A DNA stretch of 64,000 nt, taken from assembly GCA_050259235.1 (NCBI GenBank), contig JBLNAG010000006.1, forward strand, positions 1-64,000. The letters run 5' to 3'. This document shows, piece after piece, positions 42,863-51,073 of this stretch. Made by a program: the position numbers and the translations under genes. How positions within the stretch are numbered: the stretch's first letter is position 1; each line of letters opens with the position of its first letter. Source of the DNA: UBA5364 sp050259235. GTDB taxonomy: Bacteria > Bacillota_I > Bacilli_A > RF39 > UBA660. The notes beneath the pieces were generated by a model. The model did no database searches. It saw only the letters and a program-made list of their open reading frames with translations, and was not told the DNA's origin.

Positions 42863-43351
42863 ATGATAAAATTTAACAAAATATATGAAGAAAATAAAAA
42901 ATTAGATGAAATATTTCATGAACTATATGACAATCATTCTAGAGATACATTTAGAAAAAATGTACTAGAACTATTAGTGGAGTTAGGGGAACTTGCTAAT
43001 GAGACAAGATGCTTTAAATATTGGTCAAAAAAAGGTCCTAGTGATAAAGAAGATATATTAGATGAATTTGCTGATTGTATGCTGATGGTACTATATTTTT
43101 GTAATATGTTAGATGTAGATTTTGAAGAAGATTTTGTTAAACCTGAAAACAATGATACGGTTGATCAATTTGTTTATTTATATTATGAAAGTTCATTACT
43201 GATAAATGACTTTAGCAAGGAAAGAATTAAAAGAATATTAGTTAATTTAATATTGTTAGGAAATTTAATCGGTTTTAGTGATGAAGAAATTATAGATGGA
43301 AGCTTTAAAAAAATCGAAAGAAATAAAAAAAGATTTGAAACAGGATTTTAG
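42863..43351 (+). CDS. dimeric dUTPase-like protein (MazG superfamily)
   Basis: A 162-residue all-helical protein. ELLVELGELANETRCFKYWS and DILDEFADCMLMVLYF carry the E-x2-E and E-x2-D metal sites of the all-alpha NTP pyrophosphatase group, in the form typical of phage-like dimeric dUTPases of Bacillota. It would keep dUTP low by cleaving it to dUMP. ATG 42863 follows ATAGGTG; the ATG at 42845 is inside the CYTH gene. Confidence 0.85.
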   Translation: MIKFNKIYEENKKLDEIFHELYDNHSRDTFRKNVLELLVELGELANETRCFKYWSKKGPSDKEDILDEFADCMLMVLYFCNMLDVDFEEDFVKPENNDTVDQFVYLYYESSLLINDFSKERIKRILVNLILLGNLIGFSDEEIIDGSFKKIERNKKRFETGF

Positions 43352-43359
43352 GTGATTGT

Positions 43360-44391
43360 ATGAAAAAAAGAAGTAAGGTAACACTATATATTGGAATTGT
43401 TATATTTTTAATATATTTTATAGGCACTTTTAGTAATATAAGTAATGATCCAGAGACTCCTATTTATTTTGGATTACTAATATCATTTGTTTTTGCACTT
43501 TTTATAACTTTAATTATTATTTTATTTATAAAAATATTTATTTTTTCGATTGTTCAGCCAATCAAAAGAGTTAATCAAATTAGAAGAATGCAGGATGCTA
43601 GATATGTTGAAACAAATGATTATGAATACGTAAGAAATGTTCCAACTAATTACAGTCCTGCTCTAGCTAGTTTACTATTGGATCAAGCAATAGAGCCAAA
43701 TAAAGATGTACTTGCAACTACTCTATATTTGATCAATCATGGTTACTTAAAAGAAGTAGATGGTATAATTAGTGTAACTGATATACAAAATGATAATTTG
43801 ATGGAACACGAGATATATTTGATAAATGTGTATAGTAAAAAAGAAGTATTTTCCCCTTTTGTTTGGAAAGATAAAATAATGGCTGATGCATTAAAAATTG
43901 ATTTAGTCAAAGTAAAAGGGCCATTAACTCAAAAAGAAAAGACAAAATTGGCTATAAATGTATATATTCCAATTTTGATTATAATTGGAATATTTAGTCT
44001 ATTAAATTTACTTAGTGATACAGATAATGCTTTAGTTACTATATTCTATATTCTGCTTATTTTAGCTTTACCATTATTAGTGTGGTCACTCATACTATAT
44101 GCTTTTATTTATATGACATCATATATGAATAAAAAAATTGTGTTAACGGAAGCTGGTTTATTGGAACAAGAAAAAATGGCTAAGTTTAAGCATTTTCTAA
44201 AAGATCTTTCTAGTCTTAAATCGAAAAAAACAGAAGAATATATTATATGGGAAGATTATTTAGCTTTTGCAGTTGCATTAGGTATTAATAATCAAATATA
44301 TTGGGATGAAAATTTTAGAAAAAAAGTTAATGCAACTAGTAAAGTAGTGCAAATGGAATTCTTTAATGAATTAAGTAAGATAGGGAGTTGA
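43360..44391 (+). CDS. DUF2207-like membrane protein
   Basis: A 343-residue protein with two N-terminal membrane segments (about 7-25 and 38-63) and two more at about 205-225 and 232-258. Between them is the DUF2207-type winged-helix-like stretch ALASLLLDQAIEPNKDVLATTLYLINHGYLKEV, and near the end WEDYLAFAVALGI, both hallmarks of the C-terminal region of DUF2207 proteins. It lacks the usual N-terminal outside beta domain. Function unknown. It starts 8 bases after the dUTPase gene. Confidence 0.8.
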   Translation: MKKRSKVTLYIGIVIFLIYFIGTFSNISNDPETPIYFGLLISFVFALFITLIIILFIKIFIFSIVQPIKRVNQIRRMQDARYVETNDYEYVRNVPTNYSPALASLLLDQAIEPNKDVLATTLYLINHGYLKEVDGIISVTDIQNDNLMEHEIYLINVYSKKEVFSPFVWKDKIMADALKIDLVKVKGPLTQKEKTKLAINVYIPILIIIGIFSLLNLLSDTDNALVTIFYILLILALPLLVWSLILYAFIYMTSYMNKKIVLTEAGLLEQEKMAKFKHFLKDLSSLKSKKTEEYIIWEDYLAFAVALGINNQIYWDENFRKKVNATSKVVQMEFFNELSKIGS

Positions 44392-44394
44392 AAT

Positions 44395-44757
44395 ATGAAA
44401 AGAAACTTAATTTATGGTTCAGTTATATTAGTTATATACGCATGTTTATATGTGTGGTATTTAAATGCAGTTAAACAAGGTGGAATGGGTGATTTAGGAG
44501 TAATTATTACTATTATTTATATGATTATACCTTTCATGTCAATAATAGGGGGAATAATTCAAAGAATATTCATAAAAAATATTTTAGTTTTTGTATTAAT
44601 TAATTATATTTTAAATTGTTTATTACTTTATTTAACAACAGGTAATGCTGGAAATATATTTATTATCTCATTGCTATATTCCGTCATTACAATTGTTTTA
44701 TCATTTACTACAAGAAGTATTATAGTATTGTGGAAAAGAAGAAAAAAGATATTGTAG
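44395..44757 (+). CDS. small four-segment membrane protein
   Basis: A 120-residue very hydrophobic protein with four likely membrane segments and a basic C-terminus (KRRKKIL). Not recognised. It starts 3 bases after the DUF2207-like gene with TAGGGAG as site, so the two are co-expressed. Confidence 0.65.
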   Translation: MKRNLIYGSVILVIYACLYVWYLNAVKQGGMGDLGVIITIIYMIIPFMSIIGGIIQRIFIKNILVFVLINYILNCLLLYLTTGNAGNIFIISLLYSVITIVLSFTTRSIIVLWKRRKKIL

Positions 44758-44777
44758 TTGTAAATAAAAATAATGAA

Positions 44778-44803
44778 AAATGATTCTTAGTGAATCTTTT
44801 TTT
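44778..44803 (+). terminator. intrinsic terminator
   Basis: Stem GATTC with GAATC around TTAGT, flanked by A- and T-runs that extend it. Confidence 0.75.
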
Positions 44804-44852
44804 ATGCTATAATATAGTTAATTACATTGTGTAAGAAAATAATGGAGGATGT

Positions 44853-45752
44853 ATGAAGGAATACTATATTGATTTAGGCTCATCAACTATTAAAGTATAT
44901 GAACATGAAGAAAGTTTAAAGTTACTTGAAGAGCATTCAATTTATTTTAAAAATGACTTTACTGAGGAAAAGGGAATTAGTGATTATAATAGAAAAGAAT
45001 TATTTGATTACTTTAACGAATTAGTGTCAAAGTATAAAACGAAATATGAAGATACTCATATTTATGTAACGGGTATTTTTAGAAACTTAAGTTATAGTCA
45101 AAGACAAGAACTAGTTAAAGAGTTTAATAAAGAACTTGATTTACACTTCAATATTATCAGTCATGGTATTGAAAATTACTATTTAGGAAAAGCCATGGAA
45201 AATAATTATGGTAGTAAGAAAGTTATGATAATAAATATGGGTGGTAAAACAACGGAACTAATTACTTTTTTAGATAATAAAATAATTGATCGTAAAAATC
45301 TAAAGATAGGTGTTGCGGAACTATTAAATGAATTTCCTAATTCTAACGATCATTATTCCACTGCTAAAATAGAAGATATAGTTACTTTTGTAAAAGAAAA
45401 GATAAAAGATGTGATATTTGAAACAGATTATGATTGTGCAATATTTACTGGTGGCGAAGAAAGATTTGAAAAATTAACTAAATATAACTTAGTAGAAAAT
45501 ACTCTCTTTGAAGATGGAATACATAAATATATGGTTAGTTTTGATGATTTTGTTAAAGGAAATGAAAAAATATTTTATAATATGTCATTACAAGAACTAT
45601 ATGACCTTATGCCTCAAAATCCTAAATGGATGGATGGAGCAAGAACAGGCGCAGTATTGCCGCAAGCTATTTTTGAAAAAGCCAATATTAAGTGGATTGT
45701 ACCTTCAGATTTAAACTTAATAAATGGCGTTATTAATGATATAAATAGTTGA
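44853..45752 (+). CDS. Ppx/GppA-like phosphatase-fold protein
   Basis: A 299-residue protein with an actin-like ATPase fold: YYIDLGSSTIKVYEH at the start, THIYVTGIFRN, NYYLGKAMENNYGSKKVMIINMGGKTTELITF (second phosphate loop) and CAIFTGGEERFE. This layout fits exopolyphosphatase/guanosine pentaphosphatase proteins, though D/S-rich motifs are shorter than in true Ppx. It may bind or cleave polyphosphate or an alarmone; function is not certain. RBS is TGGAGGA. Confidence 0.7.
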   Translation: MKEYYIDLGSSTIKVYEHEESLKLLEEHSIYFKNDFTEEKGISDYNRKELFDYFNELVSKYKTKYEDTHIYVTGIFRNLSYSQRQELVKEFNKELDLHFNIISHGIENYYLGKAMENNYGSKKVMIINMGGKTTELITFLDNKIIDRKNLKIGVAELLNEFPNSNDHYSTAKIEDIVTFVKEKIKDVIFETDYDCAIFTGGEERFEKLTKYNLVENTLFEDGIHKYMVSFDDFVKGNEKIFYNMSLQELYDLMPQNPKWMDGARTGAVLPQAIFEKANIKWIVPSDLNLINGVINDINS

Positions 45753-45764
45753 TAGGAGTAAATT

Positions 45765-46082
45765 ATGAAAGTATATAATAAATTAGTAAGAGATAAGATA
45801 CCTGAGGTAATACTTGCGGATAATTGTACACCAATTACTAGAATATTAAGTGATGAAGAGTATTTAAAAGAATTAAATATTAAGTTAAAGGAAGAATTAG
45901 AAGAATATCAAGAATCTGGTAGTGTTGAAGAACTAGCTGATATGATGGAAGTAATGCTAGGAATCTTAGATGCTAAAGGTGTTTCTTTTAATGATTTTGA
46001 GGATATTAGAAAACAAAAAGTATTAAAAAGAGGCGCTTTTAAGAAGAAAATATACTTGGAATCAGTCAAAGAAAATAATTAA
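45765..46082 (+). CDS. MazG-like NTP pyrophosphohydrolase
   Basis: A 105-residue protein beginning YNKLVRDKIPEVI, the hallmark of a short MazG-like family sometimes labelled phosphoribosyl-ATP pyrophosphohydrolase-like. Metal-site pairs are in KLKEELEEYQES and VEELADMMEVMLGI (E-x2-E and E-x2-D-type). It probably cleaves non-standard nucleoside triphosphates. It follows the Ppx-like gene by 12 bases. RBS is TAGGAG. Confidence 0.88.
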   Translation: MKVYNKLVRDKIPEVILADNCTPITRILSDEEYLKELNIKLKEELEEYQESGSVEELADMMEVMLGILDAKGVSFNDFEDIRKQKVLKRGAFKKKIYLESVKENN

Positions 46083-46106
46083 AATATGTTAATGCATATT
46101 TTTTTA
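46081..46106 (+). terminator. intrinsic terminator
   Basis: Stem AAAATATG with CATATTTT around TTAATG, then T-run, after the MazG-like gene. Confidence 0.8.
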
Positions 46107-46136
46107 TTTTAAGTAAATTATTAAAATAGTAATATT

Positions 46137-46164
46137 TTGCTTGTATATAGCAAGAATATATAAT
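46137..46164 (+). promoter_or_regulatory. promoter of the RNA helicase gene
   Basis: TTGCTT, 16-base spacer, TATAAT, about 30 bases before the ATG. Confidence 0.7.
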
Positions 46165-46193
46165 ATAATTAGTCGTTGGGAAGAGGAAATTTA

Positions 46194-47777
46194 ATGAGTA
46201 ATAAAAATTTTAATGAACTTGGTCTATCAGATAATGTTTTAAAATCAATTGATAAATTAGGTTTTAATGTACCAAGTAAAATTCAAGAATCTATCATACC
46301 ACTTATTTTAGATGGTAATGATGTAATCGGTCAGGCACAAACAGGAACAGGTAAGACTTTAGCATATGCGGCTTGTGTTCTATCAAAAATTAATGTTAAA
46401 ACAAACTTTGTTAAGGCTATTGTTTTAACACCAACAAGAGAGTTAGCTCTACAAGTTAGTGAAGAATTTAATGCTTTAAATACATCAAGTAAATTCAATG
46501 TTTTAGCAGTATATGGTGGATCTAGTATTGATACTCAAATAAGAATGCTTAAAAAGGGTGTAGACATTGTTGTAGGAACACCAGGTAGAGTAATGGACTT
46601 AATTGAAAGACGCGTTTTAAATATTCAAGATTTAGAATTTTTTGTCTTAGATGAAGCAGATGAAATGTTAAACATGGGATTTTTAGAAGATATTCAATTT
46701 ATCTTTAAAAAGACTAATCAAAATAAGCAAGTATTATTATTTTCAGCTACTATGCCAAATCAAATAAAAATGTTAGCGGAACAATATATGAAAGCGGATT
46801 ATCAATATATATCTATTGAATCTACTAGTAAAACTTCAACAAATGTTAAACAATATTATTCTTTAGTATCAGAAAAAACAAGATTAGAAGCCTTATGTCG
46901 TATCTTAGATATTAAATCAGCTAAGTTAGGAATTATCTTTTGTCAAACAAAAAAAGAAGTTGATAAATTGGTAACGGAACTAGCAACACGTAATTATAAT
47001 GTTGAAGCTATGCATGGAGATATTGCACAAAGTATGCGTATTCAAACACTTGATAGATTTAAACAAGGAGCATTTAATTATTTGATTGCAACTGATGTAG
47101 CGGCTCGTGGAATTCATGTTGATAATATTGAATGTGTAATTAACTATAGTCTACCACAAGATGTTGAAGGCTATATTCATCGAATTGGTCGTACTGGCCG
47201 TGTTAATAACGAAGGTGAAGCTATTACTTTGGTTAATGCTAGAGAAATGAAATTTTTAAATGATGTTGAGAAAGCAGCTAAATGCAAGATCGAATATTTA
47301 GAATTACCAAAGGCTGAAGATATATATGAAGCTAAGTATCAAAAGGTTTTAAATATAATTAAAAATACGGTTGAAAACAATGAACATGAAGAATACATAA
47401 AATATGTTAGGGATATGAATAAAGAAGATTTAATGAAATTTTCAGCAGCTTTATTAAAGGTTATGTTTAAGAAAGAATTAGGTTCAGATTTTAAAAAAGA
47501 TTTAACAGTTGTTGAAAAAGAAAGACATTTTAACCCAAATGCTACAAGAGTATTTTTAACAATAGGTAAAATGGATAACTTAAAAAAAGGTACTTTATTA
47601 GATTTTCTAAAAGATGTTACAAAAGTAGATAAAGATAATTTTAATAATATTGAAATCATGACTAAGTTTACTTTTATGGATGTAAGTAGCGATGTTGTTG
47701 ATATAGTAATAAAAAGAGTATATAATCAAAAATTAAATGATCGTATTGTAAGGATTGAAAAAGCAAAAAAGAGATAA
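46194..47777 (+). CDS. dbpA: DEAD-box RNA helicase, DbpA type
   Basis: A 527-residue helicase. Q-motif FNELGLSDNVLKSI and Q38-region, Walker A AQTGTGKT, PTRELALQ, TPGR, DEAD, SAT, then domain 2 with VAARGIH and HRIGRTGR. The C-terminal 75 residues (RVFLTIGKMDNLKKG to the end) form a DbpA-type RNA-binding domain, which in DbpA/YxiN recognises hairpin 92 of 23S rRNA and directs the enzyme to ribosome assembly. ATG 46194 follows AAGAGGAA; the TTG at 46176 is not needed. Single gene. Confidence 0.93.
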   Translation: MSNKNFNELGLSDNVLKSIDKLGFNVPSKIQESIIPLILDGNDVIGQAQTGTGKTLAYAACVLSKINVKTNFVKAIVLTPTRELALQVSEEFNALNTSSKFNVLAVYGGSSIDTQIRMLKKGVDIVVGTPGRVMDLIERRVLNIQDLEFFVLDEADEMLNMGFLEDIQFIFKKTNQNKQVLLFSATMPNQIKMLAEQYMKADYQYISIESTSKTSTNVKQYYSLVSEKTRLEALCRILDIKSAKLGIIFCQTKKEVDKLVTELATRNYNVEAMHGDIAQSMRIQTLDRFKQGAFNYLIATDVAARGIHVDNIECVINYSLPQDVEGYIHRIGRTGRVNNEGEAITLVNAREMKFLNDVEKAAKCKIEYLELPKAEDIYEAKYQKVLNIIKNTVENNEHEEYIKYVRDMNKEDLMKFSAALLKVMFKKELGSDFKKDLTVVEKERHFNPNATRVFLTIGKMDNLKKGTLLDFLKDVTKVDKDNFNNIEIMTKFTFMDVSSDVVDIVIKRVYNQKLNDRIVRIEKAKKR

Positions 47778-47788
47778 TATTAGAATTT

Positions 47789-47807
47789 TGTCGAAAACTG
47801 TCGAAAA
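47789..47807 (+). promoter_or_regulatory. tandem TGTCGAAAA repeat upstream of a promoter
   Basis: Two copies of TGTCGAAAA (47789-47797 and 47799-47807), exactly 10 bases apart, one helical turn, 25 bases before a TATAAT at 47833. The form of a regulator-binding site; no regulator is identified. Confidence 0.4.
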
Positions 47808-47863
47808 TAAATGTTTGCAATTATCTTGGATCTATAATATACTAAGTTCCCAAAGGGGGGAAT

Positions 47864-48064
47864 ATGATGAATACATACATCATACGAGATAAGAATGCAA
47901 TAATGAAACTAACAGGAATTACAATATATAATCGTATAATATTACACCTTGATAATGAACAAAAAACAGTTAAATATGAAACTGATTATACTTTGTTTGA
48001 ATTAACAGAAAGACTAGATTATGACTATGTTATAAAAACAATAAAAGAATTAAATTTGTTTTAA
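47864..48064 (+). CDS. small protein of unknown function
   Basis: A 66-residue protein with no recognised domain, alternating beta and polar stretches (GITIYNRIILHLDNEQKTVKY) and a helical end. The start is ATG 47864 or 47867 behind AAAGGGGGG, an unusually strong site. A TATAAT lies at 47833-47838. The gene is closed by a terminator, so it is monocistronic. Confidence 0.6.
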   Translation: MMNTYIIRDKNAIMKLTGITIYNRIILHLDNEQKTVKYETDYTLFELTERLDYDYVIKTIKELNLF

Positions 48065-48076
48065 TTCTTTTATTTT
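48043..48076 (+). terminator. intrinsic terminator
   Basis: Stem AAAAGAATTAAA with TTTAATTCTTTT around TTTG (in part overlapping the stop codon), then TATTTT. Confidence 0.8.
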
Positions 48077-48105
48077 GTGATATAATTTTTAATGGGGATG
48101 AAAAT

Positions 48106-48693
48106 ATGAAAAACAAAAAAGAAAATAAAAAACATATCAAAAAATTTCAAAAAGCTAGATTTGACTTTGCTAAATACGTAAGAGAATTTTATGTAGAAAA
48201 TGGCAAAGCTTATATATCAGTAAAAGTGGATTCGATTAATGATATAATATCTGAGTATTCAATTAAAGGGTCTGAATGGTTGAATAGAGATTTCGTTGTT
48301 TATGTAGAAGAAAATACATATTATATACCGGTTATTTATCCAATTGTTATTGATATATATGGATGTAATTTTACTGAAGAACAACAAAAAATGATTACTG
48401 AGGTTATAAGGGATTATTTTGGTTTAAAATTAGGGGATAAAATACTTGAACTAAAACAAAATCGAAAAAAGGCCGTAATGTTATTATTATTTGGAATAAC
48501 AACTTTAGTTATAAGCCTTCTATTGTCATCATTTGATGATACATCTATGTTGTTTCAAGTTATAGTTATTGTTTCTTGGTTTGCTATATGGGAGTTTGTA
48601 AGTTATGTTTGGTTCGAACGTGAACAAATGAATAGGGACAAATTAGAAGCTGGACAATTAGCTTCAATGGAAGTAAAATTTAATAATAAATAA
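48106..48693 (+). CDS. two-segment membrane protein of unknown function
   Basis: A 195-residue protein. A soluble N-terminal domain (basic start, then VRVDSIND-type beta strands with YVREFYVENGKAYISVKV) precedes two membrane segments at about residues 125-143 and 150-168 and a charged tail. Not recognised. RBS is TGGGGATG. Stands alone. Confidence 0.65.
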   Translation: MKNKKENKKHIKKFQKARFDFAKYVREFYVENGKAYISVKVDSINDIISEYSIKGSEWLNRDFVVYVEENTYYIPVIYPIVIDIYGCNFTEEQQKMITEVIRDYFGLKLGDKILELKQNRKKAVMLLLFGITTLVISLLLSSFDDTSMLFQVIVIVSWFAIWEFVSYVWFEREQMNRDKLEAGQLASMEVKFNNK

Positions 48694-48770
48694 TTATATG
48701 TAAATAAAAGGACATTGAACTTTACAGTTTATTGATAAAAAAGGGTAATTCTGTCACAAAAAAGGTTATC

Positions 48771-48799
48771 TTGCGAAATAATTACTTTTGTGGTATGAT
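48771..48799 (+). promoter_or_regulatory. promoter of the HTH gene
   Basis: TTGCGA, 17-base spacer, TATGAT with a TGG extension. Confidence 0.7.
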
Positions 48800-48815
48800 T
48801 ATGTTAGGTGATATT

Positions 48816-49142
48816 ATGAGTGAAAAAAAACAATTGGCAATAGATTTGATGAAAAAGAAGCTGAAAAATGATTCTTATTTATCATATTTAGAAATTGCAG
48901 AAATTACAGGGTATCATCCTAAATATATATGTAAACTAAAAAAGGAGATATTAGATGGCACTATTTCATTAGAACATGGCAATAAAAATAGAAAGCCTTC
49001 TAACACTATTAGTGAACAAGAAAAGCAATATATTATTAAACTTTATAGTAAGAGTAATGCAAGTATAAGAAGATTCTGTAAGTTTTATAGTAGACGTAGT
49101 TACTCATGCATTTATAATATTGTGAAAGATATAAAAAGATAA
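48816..49142 (+). CDS. stand-alone transposase-type helix-turn-helix protein
   Basis: A 108-residue basic protein with the helix-turn-helix YLEIAEITGYHPKYICKLK (about residues 24-42) followed by LEHGNKNRKPSNTISEQ, a segment typical of the N-terminus of ISNCY/IS1202-type transposases. The DDE catalytic part is absent: the frame stops after about 50 more residues and a terminator follows. So it is either a remnant of an insertion sequence or a domesticated DNA-binding protein. It keeps a good promoter and an AGGTGAT site, which argues it is expressed. No inverted repeats were seen. Confidence 0.65.
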   Translation: MSEKKQLAIDLMKKKLKNDSYLSYLEIAEITGYHPKYICKLKKEILDGTISLEHGNKNRKPSNTISEQEKQYIIKLYSKSNASIRRFCKFYSRRSYSCIYNIVKDIKR

Positions 49143-49164
49143 ATAACTTATTTATCTTTTTTTT
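49133..49164 (+). terminator. intrinsic terminator
   Basis: Stem AAAAGATAAATAA with TTATTTATCTTTT around C, then T-run, after the helix-turn-helix gene. Confidence 0.8.
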
Positions 49165-49167
49165 AGG

Positions 49168-49203
49168 CATAAAAAAGGACTTATAAATTGATCTTAAGTC
49201 CTA
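49168..49203 (-). terminator. intrinsic terminator
   Basis: On the minus strand: AGGACTTAA with TTATAAGTCCT-side pairing (AGGACTTA with TAAGTCCT), then seven T; it ends the 460-residue membrane protein gene. Confidence 0.8.
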
Positions 49204-49211
49204 TAATAAAT

Positions 49212-50594
49212 TTATTTATTTATTTCAATACTGAAATATTTAACATTATTAAAATCAAAATCTTCAACTAATTCTTTAGTATCAAAATCAGTATCTGCAT
49301 CAATTTGAAAATATGAATTACCTTTTACATTTTTTGATGAAATAGTAGTTTTGGACAATGGCTTCTTATTTTCATCATAAGTTGTTAGAGTACCAGTTAA
49401 ACTTCTATTTGAATCATTTAAATGGCGAACATTAATTGAGAACTCTAATGCTGTTGAATTTTCATCAATATTATCAGCTGTTGCTACAATACGCCATCCA
49501 TCATTAACAATGATTGCAGATTTATCAATAGCTTTAATTTCACCATTACCGATGCTTTTATTATATTCCTTACTATCACCATTACATGTATAACCTATAA
49601 CTAATGCTTGTTCTTTTACTTCATCATAAGATCCGTTTTGTTCTACTTCGAAACCTGACTCTGTTATCTGTGTAGCATCCATTTCCATGCTAATTGTATA
49701 AGCTAATTTTTGATCATTAGGTTCAATATTCATTGTAATACCAAACATAGAAGCAAAAGCTAATCCCATTTGAGCGCTTTGCTTACTTGTCTTATATTCT
49801 TCTTCATCGGTAAATTCCATCTTACTTTCCATTTTAACCGAAGCTACTGTTGCTTTATCATCAGAGAAAACATATGATAATTTTTCACTGACAATACCAT
49901 TTGATTCGTTATCATTATATTTAATTGTACATACTAATTCATTTTCAGCAAATTGTGGTGTTTCATTAATTCCATTACTTGTATTGTTATTTACTGGTTG
50001 TGCAGTTTTGAATATTTCATCTTTAAAATAATAAAGAGCTGCAGCTATAGCCAATATTAATAAAATAATAGCAAGAACAATAACCATCCTAGATCCTTTT
50101 TTTCGTGAAGGTCTAACAGGTGTAGTTGTTTCAAAAGGACCTTGTGTAGTAACTACACTAGGAGTAACATCTGGAGTTGGAGTTGGATTATGATGTTTTA
50201 ATTCAAAAGAAAATTCAATTTCTTCTGGAACTTTTACATTGAAGAATTTACTAAAATCAGTATTCTTTTTATCGAAAGTATGATAACTAACAATATCTAT
50301 TCTTTCAATATTATCAACAGGATATGTGACAATCTCATTACTTGATCCAGTTGCAAACAAATTCTCCATTATTGGCTTAATTCTTAACCATTCATCATCC
50401 GATTCCATTTTAAAAACAATTATTTTATCACCAATTATTGATACATATCCTAAATTAATTGTTGATAAATCTAATCCTTTTCCACTATAGTTAATAAAAC
50501 AAATATATTTTTTATCATGATTAACTAAAGAAAAATAACGTATAACTTTTGCCTTATTTTCAGTCCCAGCAATTTTAACTATTTTACTATCCAT
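49212..50594 (-). CDS. single-pass membrane protein with P/T linker, unknown
   Basis: A 460-residue protein. A cytosolic N-terminal domain (1-135) with beta-rich YFSLVNHDKKYICFINY and a P/T-rich linker (NPTPTPDVTPSVVTTQ), then a basic patch and membrane segment at about residues 167-190. The outside part (about 200-460) has alternating strands such as LSYVFSDDKATVASVKMES and SIIVNDGWRIVATADNI. No catalytic motif. The P/T linker is like that of the gluzincin-like protein of the secretion locus. Not recognised; could be an envelope sensor or lipoprotein-like carrier. Confidence 0.65.
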   Translation of the reverse strand: MDSKIVKIAGTENKAKVIRYFSLVNHDKKYICFINYSGKGLDLSTINLGYVSIIGDKIIVFKMESDDEWLRIKPIMENLFATGSSNEIVTYPVDNIERIDIVSYHTFDKKNTDFSKFFNVKVPEEIEFSFELKHHNPTPTPDVTPSVVTTQGPFETTTPVRPSRKKGSRMVIVLAIILLILAIAAALYYFKDEIFKTAQPVNNNTSNGINETPQFAENELVCTIKYNDNESNGIVSEKLSYVFSDDKATVASVKMESKMEFTDEEEYKTSKQSAQMGLAFASMFGITMNIEPNDQKLAYTISMEMDATQITESGFEVEQNGSYDEVKEQALVIGYTCNGDSKEYNKSIGNGEIKAIDKSAIIVNDGWRIVATADNIDENSTALEFSINVRHLNDSNRSLTGTLTTYDENKKPLSKTTISSKNVKGNSYFQIDADTDFDTKELVEDFDFNNVKYFSIEINK

Positions 50595-50705
50595 ATGGTA
50601 TCATCCCTATTCTCATATAGATTTTATCATAGAAATTATGGATAGTAAACCAAAATGAATAAAATAATTTATTAATTGACAGTTGTTGTTTTTATAATTT
50701 TTAGA

Positions 50706-50714
50706 TGGTATAAT
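50706..50714 (+). promoter_or_regulatory. extended -10 promoter
   Basis: TGGTATAAT 22 bases before the start of the next small gene. A TTGACA lies too far upstream for a 17-base spacer. Confidence 0.6.
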
Positions 50715-50736
50715 TAATATGTTAAAGGATGGTAAT

Positions 50737-51003
50737 ATGGAAACATTAAATAAATTTGTTACTGATTCTAAAGATATTGATGTATATTTTGATATTTTTA
50801 ATGATCAAAATCCCCCTAAAGAGGCTATTGATTATTTTCAATTTCATTATGAAAAGAACTTTAGTGGTGGAGCTAATGTGCTAGATGATATAAGAGATAA
50901 TTTAAGCAAAATGGGATATGAAAACATCGTTAAAAGGACAGATGTTGAATTCACTGAATATATCGAAAATAGTTTATATGGTAATGAAAAGGATATGAGA
51001 TAA
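50737..51003 (+). CDS. small acidic protein of unknown function
   Basis: An 88-residue acidic protein with no membrane segment or known motif. It ends in a mixed helical part (VEFTEYIENSLYGNEKDMR). ATG 50737 has AAAGGATGG upstream; the ATG at 50719 is within reach of the promoter and less likely. A terminator that overlaps the stop closes it before the calcium-ATPase gene. Confidence 0.6.
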   Translation: METLNKFVTDSKDIDVYFDIFNDQNPPKEAIDYFQFHYEKNFSGGANVLDDIRDNLSKMGYENIVKRTDVEFTEYIENSLYGNEKDMR

Positions 51004-51015
51004 TATCCTTTTTTT
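50987..51015 (+). terminator. intrinsic terminator
   Basis: Stem AAAAGGATAT with ATATCCTTTT around GAGATA, then T-run that leads into TGTCGA (51015) and TATAAT (51026) of the next gene. Confidence 0.8.
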
Positions 51016-51073
51016 GTCGAATAGATATAATTCTAATATCATTTAATCCTAATATATTTTTTTAGGAGGGCAT

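Noticed and set aside
47339..47659. Minus-strand frame opposite the helicase gene
   Set aside because: Antisense shadow of the C-terminal RNA-binding region; no ribosome site.
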